Shown one piece after another: positions 29,094 to 37,411 of a stretch of 64,000 bases of DNA (within the stretch, counting starts at the first letter, position 1; the number at the start of each line of letters is the position of its first letter). The position numbers and the translations under genes were made by a program. Under the pieces are notes generated by a model that saw only the letters and a list, made by a program, of their open reading frames with translations, was not told the origin of the DNA and searched no databases. This stretch comes from Clostridium beijerinckii. Its GTDB lineage: Bacteria > Bacillota > Clostridia > Clostridiales > Clostridiaceae. The stretch lies in contig NZ_CP144906.1 of assembly GCF_036699995.1 (NCBI RefSeq), positions 2,681,001 to 2,745,000 on the forward strand. Direction: 5' to 3'.

Positions 29094-30185
29094 ATGAGTG
29101 AATTAAATCATGAACTTGGAATTATAGCATTAGAAAGTTGTTCAGAGTTAGGTAATGCTATAGACAAGTATATCCAAAAAAACAGAAATTGTACTGAGTC
29201 ATTCTTAGTGCCACTTGATGAAATACGATTTTCTAATGGTGAAGGAAAAGTTAAAATTTCTGAATCTATCAGAGGAAAGGATATTTATATTTTATGCGAT
29301 GTTGGAAACTATAGCTGTACATATAAGATGTTCGGGATTGAAAATCACAAAGGTCCTGATGAACATTTTCAAGATATAAAGAGAACTGTTGCAGCAATTA
29401 GAGGTAAGGCAGCGAGAATAACTGTAATTATGCCTCTTTTATATGAATCAAGACAACATAGGCGTAAAGGCAGAGAGTCTTTGGATTGTGCTTTAGCACT
29501 TCAAGAACTTGAAAGATTAGGTGTTGATGAAATTATCACTTTTGATGTACATGACCCTAATATTCAAAATGCTATTCCTTTACTATCTTTTGAAAATGTG
29601 TATCCAACATATGATATTGTAAAAGGAATCCTATCAAATGAGGAATCACTAGAATTAGATAAAGAAAAGCTACTTGTAATAAGTCCTGATACTGGAGCGA
29701 TGGATAGGGCTATATATTACTCAAGTGCTTTAGGAGTAGATGTTGGCTTATTCTACAAGAGAAGAGATCATTCTACAATTGTTAATGGAAAAAACCCTAT
29801 TGTTCAGCATGAATATATGGGAAGAGCTGTTGAAGATAAAGATGTTTTAATAGTTGATGATATGATAGCATCAGGAGAATCTGTTCTTGATATAGCTAAA
29901 GAATTAAAGAAAAGAAATGTTAAGAATATATATGTTGCAGCAACTTTTGCTTTCTTTACAGAAGGATTTGAAAAGTTTAATAAGGCTCATGAGGAAGGTT
30001 TATTGACAAGAATATATTCTACTAATTTAACATACATACCAGAAGAGTTAAAAGACTCAGCTTGGTTTAAGAGCGTTGATATGTCAGAGCTTTGTGCTAG
30101 AATTATCAATAGATTAAATTATGGAAGATCAATTGCTAAATACATGGATGCAACAAGAATAATACATAGCTTATTAAATAAGTAA
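29094..30185 (+). CDS. prs: Ribose-phosphate pyrophosphokinase, long variant
   Basis: This 363-residue member of the Prs family makes PRPP from ribose-5-phosphate and ATP, feeding purine, pyrimidine, His and Trp synthesis. The PRPP loop is VLIVDDMIASGESVLD. The segment PLLYESRQHRRKGRESLDCALALQELE holds catalytic-region residues, and ITFDVHDPNIQNAIP matches the flexible-loop domain. It is about 45 residues longer than standard Prs (about 315), with an extended N terminus and a C-terminal tail (YGRSIAKYMDATRIIHSLLN). It may be a clostridial paralogue with changed regulation rather than the only Prs. The start follows AAGGGG. Confidence 0.88.
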   Translation: MSELNHELGIIALESCSELGNAIDKYIQKNRNCTESFLVPLDEIRFSNGEGKVKISESIRGKDIYILCDVGNYSCTYKMFGIENHKGPDEHFQDIKRTVAAIRGKAARITVIMPLLYESRQHRRKGRESLDCALALQELERLGVDEIITFDVHDPNIQNAIPLLSFENVYPTYDIVKGILSNEESLELDKEKLLVISPDTGAMDRAIYYSSALGVDVGLFYKRRDHSTIVNGKNPIVQHEYMGRAVEDKDVLIVDDMIASGESVLDIAKELKKRNVKNIYVAATFAFFTEGFEKFNKAHEEGLLTRIYSTNLTYIPEELKDSAWFKSVDMSELCARIINRLNYGRSIAKYMDATRIIHSLLNK

Positions 30186-30212
30186 TTATTTATATTTATT
30201 TTATGAGAAAAG

Positions 30213-30271
30213 AGCTACTTAGGTTTTTAAGTGAAATAACAATTTCATTTAAGTACTTAAGTAGCTTTTTT
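30213..30271 (+). terminator. Terminator after prs
   Basis: AGCTACTTA and TTAAGTAGCT pair with an inner TAAGTGAAAT/ATTTCATTTA helix, followed by TTTTTT. Confidence 0.85.
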
Positions 30272-30335
30272 GATAGTTATAGTAGTGAAAGTAAATTTAT
30301 ATAATAAAGCAGTGTACATACTACAATAATGTTAA

Positions 30336-30605
30336 TTATAAAAATGTTCTTCTTGATGCTATTAATCTAAGCTCAGTAGCATCTGTTATATCATAATTAT
30401 ACTCACTACCTCTAGAATATGCTGAATTTTTATTATAAATATATTCTGAATTACTGAAAAGTGAATTTAAAACAGATTTACATAGTTTAAATGCATAAGT
30501 TAGAATTTTAGATATACCTTTTGAAACTTTATTAAGGGAAATATTTTTATTAGTTGTATAGGTTACCAATTTCAAATTAGATTTATTAATAGCTTTACCA
30601 TTCAT
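30336..30605 (-). CDS. Small hypothetical protein
   Basis: This 89-residue frame has a strong site GGAGGG nine bases before ATG, which supports translation. The protein is basic, Ser/Asn/Lys-rich, with a central amphipathic stretch (ISKILTYAFKLCKSVLNSLF) and a Tyr-rich part (SEYIYNKNSAYSRGSEYNY). There is no signal peptide or recognised domain. It is convergent with prs and has no partner gene. A small sporulation or surface protein is possible but nothing in the sequence proves it. Confidence 0.5.
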   Translation of the reverse strand: MNGKAINKSNLKLVTYTTNKNISLNKVSKGISKILTYAFKLCKSVLNSLFSNSEYIYNKNSAYSRGSEYNYDITDATELRLIASRRTFL

Positions 30606-30965
30606 AATAATCCCTCCAGTTTAAAAAAATAATTTGTATTCTTTTAATGATATTTAATTTTTAATTACTTCTATACTAATAATATAAATCATTTATATTA
30701 AAACTGCATCCTCATATAAATTCCCATTTGGTAAAATAGCAGGCAATTTTCTGAAGATATTTATAAAAATAAATTTAATATTATCTTTATATTAATAAAG
30801 GTTTGTCAAATGTTAATAATTAATAAATTTAATACAAATTTCTTCTAAAATGGATCAAAAAATTAATATATTTTAGTAACAATATCAGTAATAAAAGTTA
30901 TGAATAGTTAATATATATAATGTGAAAGAGAATTAAGTAAAATAATTGTTTATATAACTACATAA

Positions 30966-31096
30966 TATCAAGTGAAACTTGATTCAAGTGGGGTCTTATC
31001 CTCAGTTAAATCTTAGTCTAACTTATCTATGGTCCAGCCACTGTTATCAGACGCTTAAAAAAGTGAGTGACAAATGTGACTAGACATCAGATAAAT
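30966..31096 (+). other. Possible structured leader before the NlpC/P60 gene
   Basis: The 584-bp gap 30606-31189 has no gene. Its 3' part contains ATCAAG/CTTGAT as a local hairpin (30968-30984) and complementary TTATCT (about 31023) and AGATAA (about 31091) that could close a domain. TTAGTC (31015) and GACTAG (31078) would cross it as a pseudoknot. No known riboswitch signature (c-di-AMP, cobalamin, lysine, TPP) is matched. This is weak evidence for a regulatory RNA. Confidence 0.25.
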
Positions 31097-31189
31097 TATG
31101 TTGTTATTTTAGTAGAGAAGACTCATATATTAGGATTTTGTTTTTAGAATGTTGAGATTTATATTTAGTAGATGCCAGGGGAGGATAAG

Positions 31190-32185
31190 ATGAAAATTAG
31201 GTGTAAATTTGCATTAATAGTAACCTTACTATTTTTTATGACAATGATGAGTAATGAATTGCCAGCTTTTGCAGAACCTGAACTATCACTCGAACAAGCT
31301 ATACAGAACATTCAAGAATGTGATAGCAAAATTGATAATAATATAGACAAGCTAAATAAGATTAAAGAGGAAGTTTTTCAAAAGGAAAAGCAAATAAAGG
31401 ATAATGAAGAACAATTAAAGATAGCTAAGGAGGATGTAGAAGAGAAAGATAAGAAATTAGCTGATAGATTAAAAGGTATACAGTTAAGTGGAGGTGTTGA
31501 ATCAACAACACTTCAATACTTAGATGCTTTAATTTCTTCGGGCAATGTTTTAGAAGCAATGAATAAGGCATCATTAATATATAAAATATGTGAAAATGAT
31601 AAAAATATGATTTTACAAGCAAAAGAGTCAGAAAAAAGAATCGTAGAAGTAAATGAAGAGATAGAAAAAGGAAAAGCTGATTTGCAAAAAAATGAAAACG
31701 ATATTAGAAATCAAGTTGTAGAATTAGAGGATCAAAAAGATAAATTATTAAAATATATTAAAGAAAATAATATATTATTGAGCACCAATACAGGCATAAC
31801 TGTTCCGGTTACATTATCATCTGATATTACTGGTCAGAAAAGGTCTCTAATAGAAGAAGCTGAAAAATATTTGAAAGTTCCTTATTTATGGGGAGGAGAG
31901 TCACCAGCAGGCTTTGATTGCTCGGGTTTGATTCAATATGTATTTAAGTCGCAAGGGATATATATACCTAGAATATCACAAGATCAGCAGCGTTTTGCAA
32001 AAGCAATTAGTATATCTGAAATTAAACCAGGAGATTTGGTATTTAATAAACCCTCAGAATCTACACACGTAGGGATGTATATAGGGGATGATATGTATAT
32101 TCAAGCACCTCGTACTGGAGATGTAGTTAAAATAAGCAGATTAAGCAGGTCTAATATGAAGTATGTAGGGAGAGTTTTAGATTAG
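31190..32185 (+). CDS. Secreted NlpC/P60 peptidoglycan hydrolase
   Basis: This 331-residue protein has a signal peptide (1 to about 29, ending AFAEP), then a long coiled-coil region (about 35-195). The coiled coil is rich in Glu/Lys heptads, of the PcsB/CwlO type. A C-terminal NlpC/P60 domain (about 215-331) follows. The catalytic Cys is in AGFDCSGLIQ, the His in STHVGMYIGD, and the third polar position is near YIQAPRTGD. Such enzymes cut D-Glu to diamino-acid bonds in wall stem peptides during growth or daughter-cell separation; coiled coils often receive FtsEX control. ATG 31190 follows GGGGAGG; the ATG at 31172 lies before that site. A possible structured leader precedes it. Confidence 0.9.
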   Translation: MKIRCKFALIVTLLFFMTMMSNELPAFAEPELSLEQAIQNIQECDSKIDNNIDKLNKIKEEVFQKEKQIKDNEEQLKIAKEDVEEKDKKLADRLKGIQLSGGVESTTLQYLDALISSGNVLEAMNKASLIYKICENDKNMILQAKESEKRIVEVNEEIEKGKADLQKNENDIRNQVVELEDQKDKLLKYIKENNILLSTNTGITVPVTLSSDITGQKRSLIEEAEKYLKVPYLWGGESPAGFDCSGLIQYVFKSQGIYIPRISQDQQRFAKAISISEIKPGDLVFNKPSESTHVGMYIGDDMYIQAPRTGDVVKISRLSRSNMKYVGRVLD

Positions 32186-32202
32186 AGTCATATTAAAAAT
32201 TA

Positions 32203-32247
32203 CAGTGCATAAGGCATTTCAAATTTTAATATATGCCTTATGTACTG
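32203..32247. terminator. Bidirectional terminator between convergent genes
   Basis: CAGTGCATAAGGCAT and ATGCCTTATGTACTG form a long stem between the hydrolase and kinase genes. Confidence 0.75.
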
Positions 32248-32260
32248 ATGTTAAAAATGT

Positions 32261-34138
32261 TTAATCATATATGTCAGAAAATTCTATTTTTATTCTTTGA
32301 ATATTACTTTCTTTTGCTAAATCCTCATCTGAAGTAATATTTTCGCTTTCTGGCAAAACTTTAACGGGAAGCTCTATTATGAACTCACTGCCTTTGCCAT
32401 ATTCACTATTGATTTTAATTGTACCATTGTGAAGTTCAATAAGAGATTTTACGAGAGAAAGCCCGATGCCACTGCCTTCTCTTTTTCGCGAAAGAGATTT
32501 ATCTACTTGAACAAATCTCTTGAAAATAGATAATTGTTTATCTTTAGGGATACCAACACCAGTATCTTTTACTGAGACCATAATGCTTGAATCTTTATCT
32601 AATATATTTACAAATATACTTCCTCCAGAGGAAGTAAACTTTATGGCATTTGAAAGAAGATTAAGCATTATTCTTTCGATTTTATCTGCATCACAAGCCA
32701 TTGTCTTTTCTTCAACGTTTGTATCAAAAATAATATCTAAACCTTTGTTTTTAGCATAATCAGTTACAGATAAAGTTATATCTTCTATAGTGGATATGAT
32801 ATTTTCATTTTTTAAGTTGAGTTTAAAGTACTCAGCATCAATTTTAGTAATATCTATTAAATTATTTACCAGCCTCAACAACCTATAGCAGTTTTGCTTC
32901 ATAATATTATAGTATTTGCTTATTTTGTCTTTGCTATCTGTATTAGTTTTGTTTGCTCCGATTAAATTTAGAAGCTGAAGAGTGCTAAGCATTACGTTAA
33001 GTGGAGTTCTAAATTCATGAGACAAATTTGCAAAAAATTCTGTTTTAAGTTTATCATATTCTGCTGCTTTATCTAATAATCTGCTTTGCTCTTGGATTTT
33101 TAATTTAAGATTTTCAGATTTTTTGTGTTCAGAAATATCTCGAATAACACTTAGTATACATGGATTGCCTTCATATTCAATAGCTCCAGAGTATATATTT
33201 ACTGGAATAATATTTCCATCGAATTGAACCATTTTTTCTTCGATTATAGGTACTGATATATTATGCTTAAGCACTTTTTCAAATCTATTAAGTATAATAT
33301 CTCGATAATCCTTATGAACGATGCCAATTTCAAATAAGTCTCTACCTAGAACACTTTTAAAATTGTTAATGTTTAGTAATTTTTCCACGCCTTTATTCAC
33401 AAAAAGTATTTTATAATTTGTGTCTAAAATAAAGACTCCCTCATAAATACTGTCTAATATGTATAAGAGTTGCCCCTTTTTCTTTTCAATTAATTTATAA
33501 GTATCTTTTAGTTTTTTATATTTCTCTTCTCTGAGAAATTTTATATTGCTAATTTTTTTCTTATTTTTTAATTCGAGCTTCCAATCAAGTATAATCTTTT
33601 CAATAAACATATGGAAAAAATCTAAACCGACAAAAAAAGAATCGTAAGGTAAGTTTAAGTTGTTAGCTAGCATTTGAATTTCTTTTATACTGTCCTCATA
33701 AATTCCTGTGTCTAATAGGAGAAGCTTATTGGGTTTCCTATCTAATATAACTGAAGTATTATCTTTATCCATGTTTTTAAGCCAGCCTGATGTTATAACA
33801 TATGAATTTGTATTTAAAAGATTATTAACTACATCTTTATTAATAAATAAGTTAAGGCAGTGTTCCATTTTATAGAGTGTGCATTTTTCTTTGTTATTAA
33901 TAAGATCTTCCAAGTTAGAGCAGCAACAATTATCCTCAATAATAATAAAAGTTTTATTACATCTTTCTTCACATAAATTAATAGCTTCTATTAAACATTG
34001 ATTTTTTTTGTTTGTTGCTTTTGAACATGTAGATGCAAATGGTATAATCATAACATTTTTTATATTATAAGTCTTTACTGCAAATTCAATCTCTTCAATA
34101 AAATTTTCACAAATTACTATACCCAAATTAGTTTTCAT
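32261..34138 (-). CDS. PAS-containing sensor histidine kinase with Cys-rich N-terminal domain
   Basis: This 625-residue cytoplasmic-looking kinase has no clear membrane segment. Residues 1-200 form a domain I cannot assign with confidence; Cys residues cluster at EDNCCCSN, EKCTLYKMEHC and elsewhere. The HCLNLFINK...YVITSGWL layout recalls DUF1638-like proteins, suggesting metal or redox sensing. A PAS domain (about 225-345, IYEGVFILDTNYKILFVNKG) follows. The kinase core has the H-box FFANLSHEFRTPLN, the N-box NLLSNAIKFTSSGG, G1 VKDTGVGIP and G2 GSGIGLSLVKS. All catalytic motifs are intact. No response regulator gene is adjacent, so it is an orphan kinase. GGGAGGA precedes the start. Confidence 0.88.
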   Translation of the reverse strand: MKTNLGIVICENFIEEIEFAVKTYNIKNVMIIPFASTCSKATNKKNQCLIEAINLCEERCNKTFIIIEDNCCCSNLEDLINNKEKCTLYKMEHCLNLFINKDVVNNLLNTNSYVITSGWLKNMDKDNTSVILDRKPNKLLLLDTGIYEDSIKEIQMLANNLNLPYDSFFVGLDFFHMFIEKIILDWKLELKNKKKISNIKFLREEKYKKLKDTYKLIEKKKGQLLYILDSIYEGVFILDTNYKILFVNKGVEKLLNINNFKSVLGRDLFEIGIVHKDYRDIILNRFEKVLKHNISVPIIEEKMVQFDGNIIPVNIYSGAIEYEGNPCILSVIRDISEHKKSENLKLKIQEQSRLLDKAAEYDKLKTEFFANLSHEFRTPLNVMLSTLQLLNLIGANKTNTDSKDKISKYYNIMKQNCYRLLRLVNNLIDITKIDAEYFKLNLKNENIISTIEDITLSVTDYAKNKGLDIIFDTNVEEKTMACDADKIERIMLNLLSNAIKFTSSGGSIFVNILDKDSSIMVSVKDTGVGIPKDKQLSIFKRFVQVDKSLSRKREGSGIGLSLVKSLIELHNGTIKINSEYGKGSEFIIELPVKVLPESENITSDEDLAKESNIQRIKIEFSDIYD

Positions 34139-34592
34139 GTTATCCTCCCATTTTAGCTAAAAGATTAATTTACCTAATAGCTGATTTTTACTAATAGACC
34201 GTTTATTATTCAATAGTGATTTTGTAAGTAAAAGTGACTATTCCATATGTTTAAATAATTAGCTATGTATATAGGCTTTGCTAAATATATATTAAATTTA
34301 TAATTTATCAGAAATTTGTTTTAGCATCAAAAGTTGATTAAACAAATGCATTAATATTATACCCCTTTTTTTTCTAAAATTCTATAAAATTACCCATTTT
34401 TACAGTTTATTTGATATTATAAAATGTAGATAGTATGCAATATTAAGAGCAAGCTAAATTAAAAATGAGGGGACAAGATAATAGAAACTGATACAGATAT
34501 AATTTTTCATATTATAAAGTTACTGTTTTGCATATACTATGTTTAACTTAAAAGCAAGATATAAAATAAGCTAATAAATTTTGGAGGTAATA
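34139..34592. other. Intergenic region, no feature recognised
   Basis: This 454-bp AT-rich gap separates the divergent histidine kinase and yhaM genes. Apart from probable promoters, I see no hairpin with a T-run, repeat, RNA motif or decayed coding frame. Confidence 0.4.
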
Positions 34593-35495
34593 ATGAATAC
34601 AAAAGAGAATTTTTTAAGCAACGTGAAAAGTGGTGAAAACATAAAGATATCATTAATGGTCATGAGAATATTATTTAGGGATCCTGCAAAAATAGTATGT
34701 ATATTGGCTGATAAAAGTGGCGAAATAAAGGCAAATCTTCCAAACAAAAAGGATGATATTGCTGAAGGAAGAGTAGTAGAAATTGAAGGAATTAAAGATG
34801 GGATTCTAGATGTAAAAACATATGAAATTATTACAAACTACAACATTTCAGATTATCTTCCAACAGTAAATAGGCCTGTTGGGGATATTATGCAGGAAAT
34901 AGAGCTTTATACAAGTAAATATATAATTTCAAAAGAGGCCAAAGCTTTGAACGATTATTTCTTTAAAGACGAAGAGTTTCTAGATAAATTTAAAAGAGGT
35001 ATAGGCGGAGTATCGATGCATCATAATTACATAGGAGGACTTGCAGAACATACATTAAATGTTATGCATTTAACTTTAATGCTTTGCGAAAGATATGGTT
35101 GTAGAAGAACAGAAATTGCCATACTTGCTGCAAAATTACATGATATAGGGAAGATTTATGAGTTATCTTATGACGGTCCATTTAAATATACACTTAGGGG
35201 TGAAATGGAAGGGCATATTGTTATTGGTGTAGAAATGATAGATAAGGCAATTATGAAAAATCCTTCATATTATAGTGAGGATTTTATCATGAGAATAAAA
35301 GGCTGCGTAATTCAACATCATGGAAAACTTGAATATGGTTCGCCTAGAGAAATGAGAATGGAAGAATCTTTTATAATAAATTATGCAGATTCAATAGATG
35401 CGACAATGAATAAAATTTCTCAAATAAAAGATAAAACAGAGCCAGGAAATTGGTCAGAATACGATAGAAGAATTGAAACTAAATTATATTTATAG
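34593..35495 (+). CDS. yhaM: 3'-5' exoribonuclease YhaM family
   Basis: This 300-residue protein pairs an N-terminal OB-fold nucleic-acid-binding part (about 10-85, IKISLMVMRILFRD) with an HD phosphohydrolase domain. The HD domain (about 155-290) shows HHNYIGGLAEHTLNV, the HD pair in LAAKLHDIGKIYEL, a His in EMEGHIVIG, and a late Asp in NYADSIDATMNK. These match YhaM/CbfA-like 3'-to-5' exonucleases that shorten RNA and single-stranded DNA with divalent metals. ATG 34593 is chosen because GGAGG lies 7 bp upstream; the alternative TTG at 34581 overlaps that site. DUF503 follows 27 bp downstream and is probably co-transcribed. Confidence 0.9.
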   Translation: MNTKENFLSNVKSGENIKISLMVMRILFRDPAKIVCILADKSGEIKANLPNKKDDIAEGRVVEIEGIKDGILDVKTYEIITNYNISDYLPTVNRPVGDIMQEIELYTSKYIISKEAKALNDYFFKDEEFLDKFKRGIGGVSMHHNYIGGLAEHTLNVMHLTLMLCERYGCRRTEIAILAAKLHDIGKIYELSYDGPFKYTLRGEMEGHIVIGVEMIDKAIMKNPSYYSEDFIMRIKGCVIQHHGKLEYGSPREMRMEESFIINYADSIDATMNKISQIKDKTEPGNWSEYDRRIETKLYL

Positions 35496-35522
35496 TTAAA
35501 GAAAAGGGATGCGATTAATTAT

Positions 35523-35810
35523 ATGAATATTTTATTTATGAAAGTAACACTAAGAGCATCGTGGGTTCACTCATTAAAAGAGAAAAGAATGATTGTAAAA
35601 AGTATAATACAAAAATTAAAAAATAAGTTTAATATATCTGTATCTGAGGCTTATGAACAGGATGTTCATAAAACAATAGTTATAGGTATTGCAGGAATGT
35701 GTTCGAATTCAGCTCAAGCTGATTCTACTATGGAGAACATTATAACCTTTATAGAAAATAATACAGATGCAGAAATAATAGATATACAAAGAGAGGATAT
35801 TAGAGTGTAA
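35523..35810 (+). CDS. DUF503 family protein
   Basis: This 95-residue protein belongs to DUF503 (YlxP-like). It has the usual RASWVHSLKEKRMIVKSIIQKLKNKFNISVSE start and a C-terminal beta strand (EIIDIQREDIRV). Family members are small cytoplasmic proteins of ferredoxin-like fold. The Bacillus relative lies in the nusA-infB region, but the function is unsettled. It follows yhaM closely on the same strand, ahead of a bidirectional terminator. A role in RNA metabolism is suggested only by the neighbour. Confidence 0.85.
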   Translation: MNILFMKVTLRASWVHSLKEKRMIVKSIIQKLKNKFNISVSEAYEQDVHKTIVIGIAGMCSNSAQADSTMENIITFIENNTDAEIIDIQREDIRV

Positions 35811-35938
35811 AGATAGAGACACATAAATATAAGTGTTTGAGGGATGTGTCATAGAGCAATAATTTTAGATTCTATATATAAAAATACAAATTTAAATCCG
35901 ATACTTTTTAATAAATTGTGTAAGTAGTGCTAAAGGAT

Positions 35939-35982
35939 ACCAAGTCAATACGATAAATTTTTCATACTGACTTGGTTATTTA
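35939..35982. terminator. Bidirectional terminator between DUF503 and DAHP synthase genes
   Basis: ACCAAGTCA (35940 region) and TGACTTGGT form a stem with an inner ATACG/CATAC-like extension and T-rich flanks on both strands. Confidence 0.8.
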
Positions 35983-35996
35983 ATTAATATATTTTA

Positions 35997-37025
35997 TTAA
36001 ACTTGTTCTGCAATATAGTAAAGCAATTGCTCAGTAGCATCCCAACCTAAGCAAGGATCAGTAATTGATTTTCCATAAATGTGTTCATCAATTTTTTGAC
36101 ATCCTTCTTCTATGTAACTTTCTATCATAACACCTTTAACTAATTTTTTTAAATCATTGTTATATCCTCTGCTGTAGAGTATTTCTTTAACTATGCGGGG
36201 TTGCTCAGCAAATTTCTTCATAGAGTTAGCATGATTTGCATCGACAATTACTGCTGGATATGGAAAGTTACATTCTCCATATAGTTCAGAAACTCTCATT
36301 AAATCTTCGTAGTGATAATTAGGAATATTATTACCATGCTTATTAACTGAACCACGCATAATTGCATGCGCATAAGGATTACCAGTAGTATTTACTTCAT
36401 TATGCCTATATAAAAAGTTATGTTTTGCATGAGCTGCTTGGATTGAGTTAAACATTACTGATAAGTCTCCACTTGTTGGATTTTTCATACCAACAGGGAC
36501 ATCAATCCCACTAGCTGTAAGTCTATGCTGTTGATTTTCAACACTTCTTGCTCCAATAGCCACGTAAGTAAGTAAATCATCGCAGTACATATAATTCGAA
36601 GGATAAAGCATTTCATCTGCAGGAGTTAAACCAGATTCTTCTATAGCACGAATAAACATTTTTCTGATTGAAATCAATCCTTCAAGAATATTAGGTGATT
36701 TTTCAGGATCTGGTTGATGAAACATTCCTTTATATCCTTCGCCAGTAGTTCTAGGCTTATTTGTATAAATTCTAGGAACAATAAAAAGCTTATCCTTAAC
36801 TTTTTCATTTACTTTTGCAAGTCTGCTAACATAGTCGCAAACAGAATTTTCATCATCTGCCGAGCAAGGTCCTATTATGACTACAAACTTATCACTATTG
36901 CCTGAAAATATTTTCTTAATTTCTTCATCTCTTTCTGCTTTAATCCTTTTTAGATTGTCAGCTAGAGGAGTAATTTCTTTTATTTCCTCTGGAGATGGTA
37001 TTTTTCTTACATTTACAAAACTCAT
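35997..37025 (-). CDS. aroF: 3-deoxy-7-phosphoheptulonate synthase (AroF/G/H type)
   Basis: This 342-residue type I-alpha DAHP synthase condenses PEP with erythrose-4-phosphate, the first step of the shikimate pathway. Typical blocks are VIIGPCSADDENSV, RIYTNKPRTTGEGYKGMFHQPD, GARSVENQQHRLTASGIDVPVGMKN (given here only as a region near 150-180), VIVDANHANS and the final DPCLGWDATEQLL. Metal and substrate residues (Cys of GPCS, His of QQHR, Asp of DANH) are present. The start follows AAGGGGG. It is a lone gene without other aro genes nearby. No T-box or attenuator was seen upstream, so feedback control is probably at the enzyme level. Confidence 0.94.
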   Translation of the reverse strand: MSFVNVRKIPSPEEIKEITPLADNLKRIKAERDEEIKKIFSGNSDKFVVIIGPCSADDENSVCDYVSRLAKVNEKVKDKLFIVPRIYTNKPRTTGEGYKGMFHQPDPEKSPNILEGLISIRKMFIRAIEESGLTPADEMLYPSNYMYCDDLLTYVAIGARSVENQQHRLTASGIDVPVGMKNPTSGDLSVMFNSIQAAHAKHNFLYRHNEVNTTGNPYAHAIMRGSVNKHGNNIPNYHYEDLMRVSELYGECNFPYPAVIVDANHANSMKKFAEQPRIVKEILYSRGYNNDLKKLVKGVMIESYIEEGCQKIDEHIYGKSITDPCLGWDATEQLLYYIAEQV

Positions 37026-37411
37026 TGTAAAGCCCCCTTGTATAAAATTATATATATCTAAAAATGAATTAAATATGTTGTATACTATAAATAATATAAT
37101 GCTATATTATTTTAAAAATAAGTATATATCATTTGTAAAAAATTCAAATTTAGTATATCCATATTACTATATAATTGCTGAAAAATCTAGTAAAGTTTAG
37201 AATTTAGCAAAAATATTTTGATTTTTTTATGGATATATTAAGAAAATTTACGAAATAGTAATCAAAGTAGATAATATAATCGTTTGGTTTATGAACGAAA
37301 AAGAGATAAATAAATGGAACATTTTTATTATTTACAATCTAAGTACTTTTTAGGAATTTATTTCAAGGAAACAGCATATATTTTATAGGTAAAAATATTT
37401 GAGAGGTATTT
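37026..37411. other. Divergent promoter region, no specific feature
   Basis: This 386-bp AT-rich gap lies between the divergent DAHP synthase and cytochrome-b5-like genes. Several TATAAT-like hexamers occur, but I cannot choose promoters. No hairpin, repeat or coding remnant was recognised. Confidence 0.4.

Noticed and set aside
31030..31060. GCCACTG-like string suggesting a cobalamin riboswitch
   Set aside because: The B12 box and other conserved blocks are missing.
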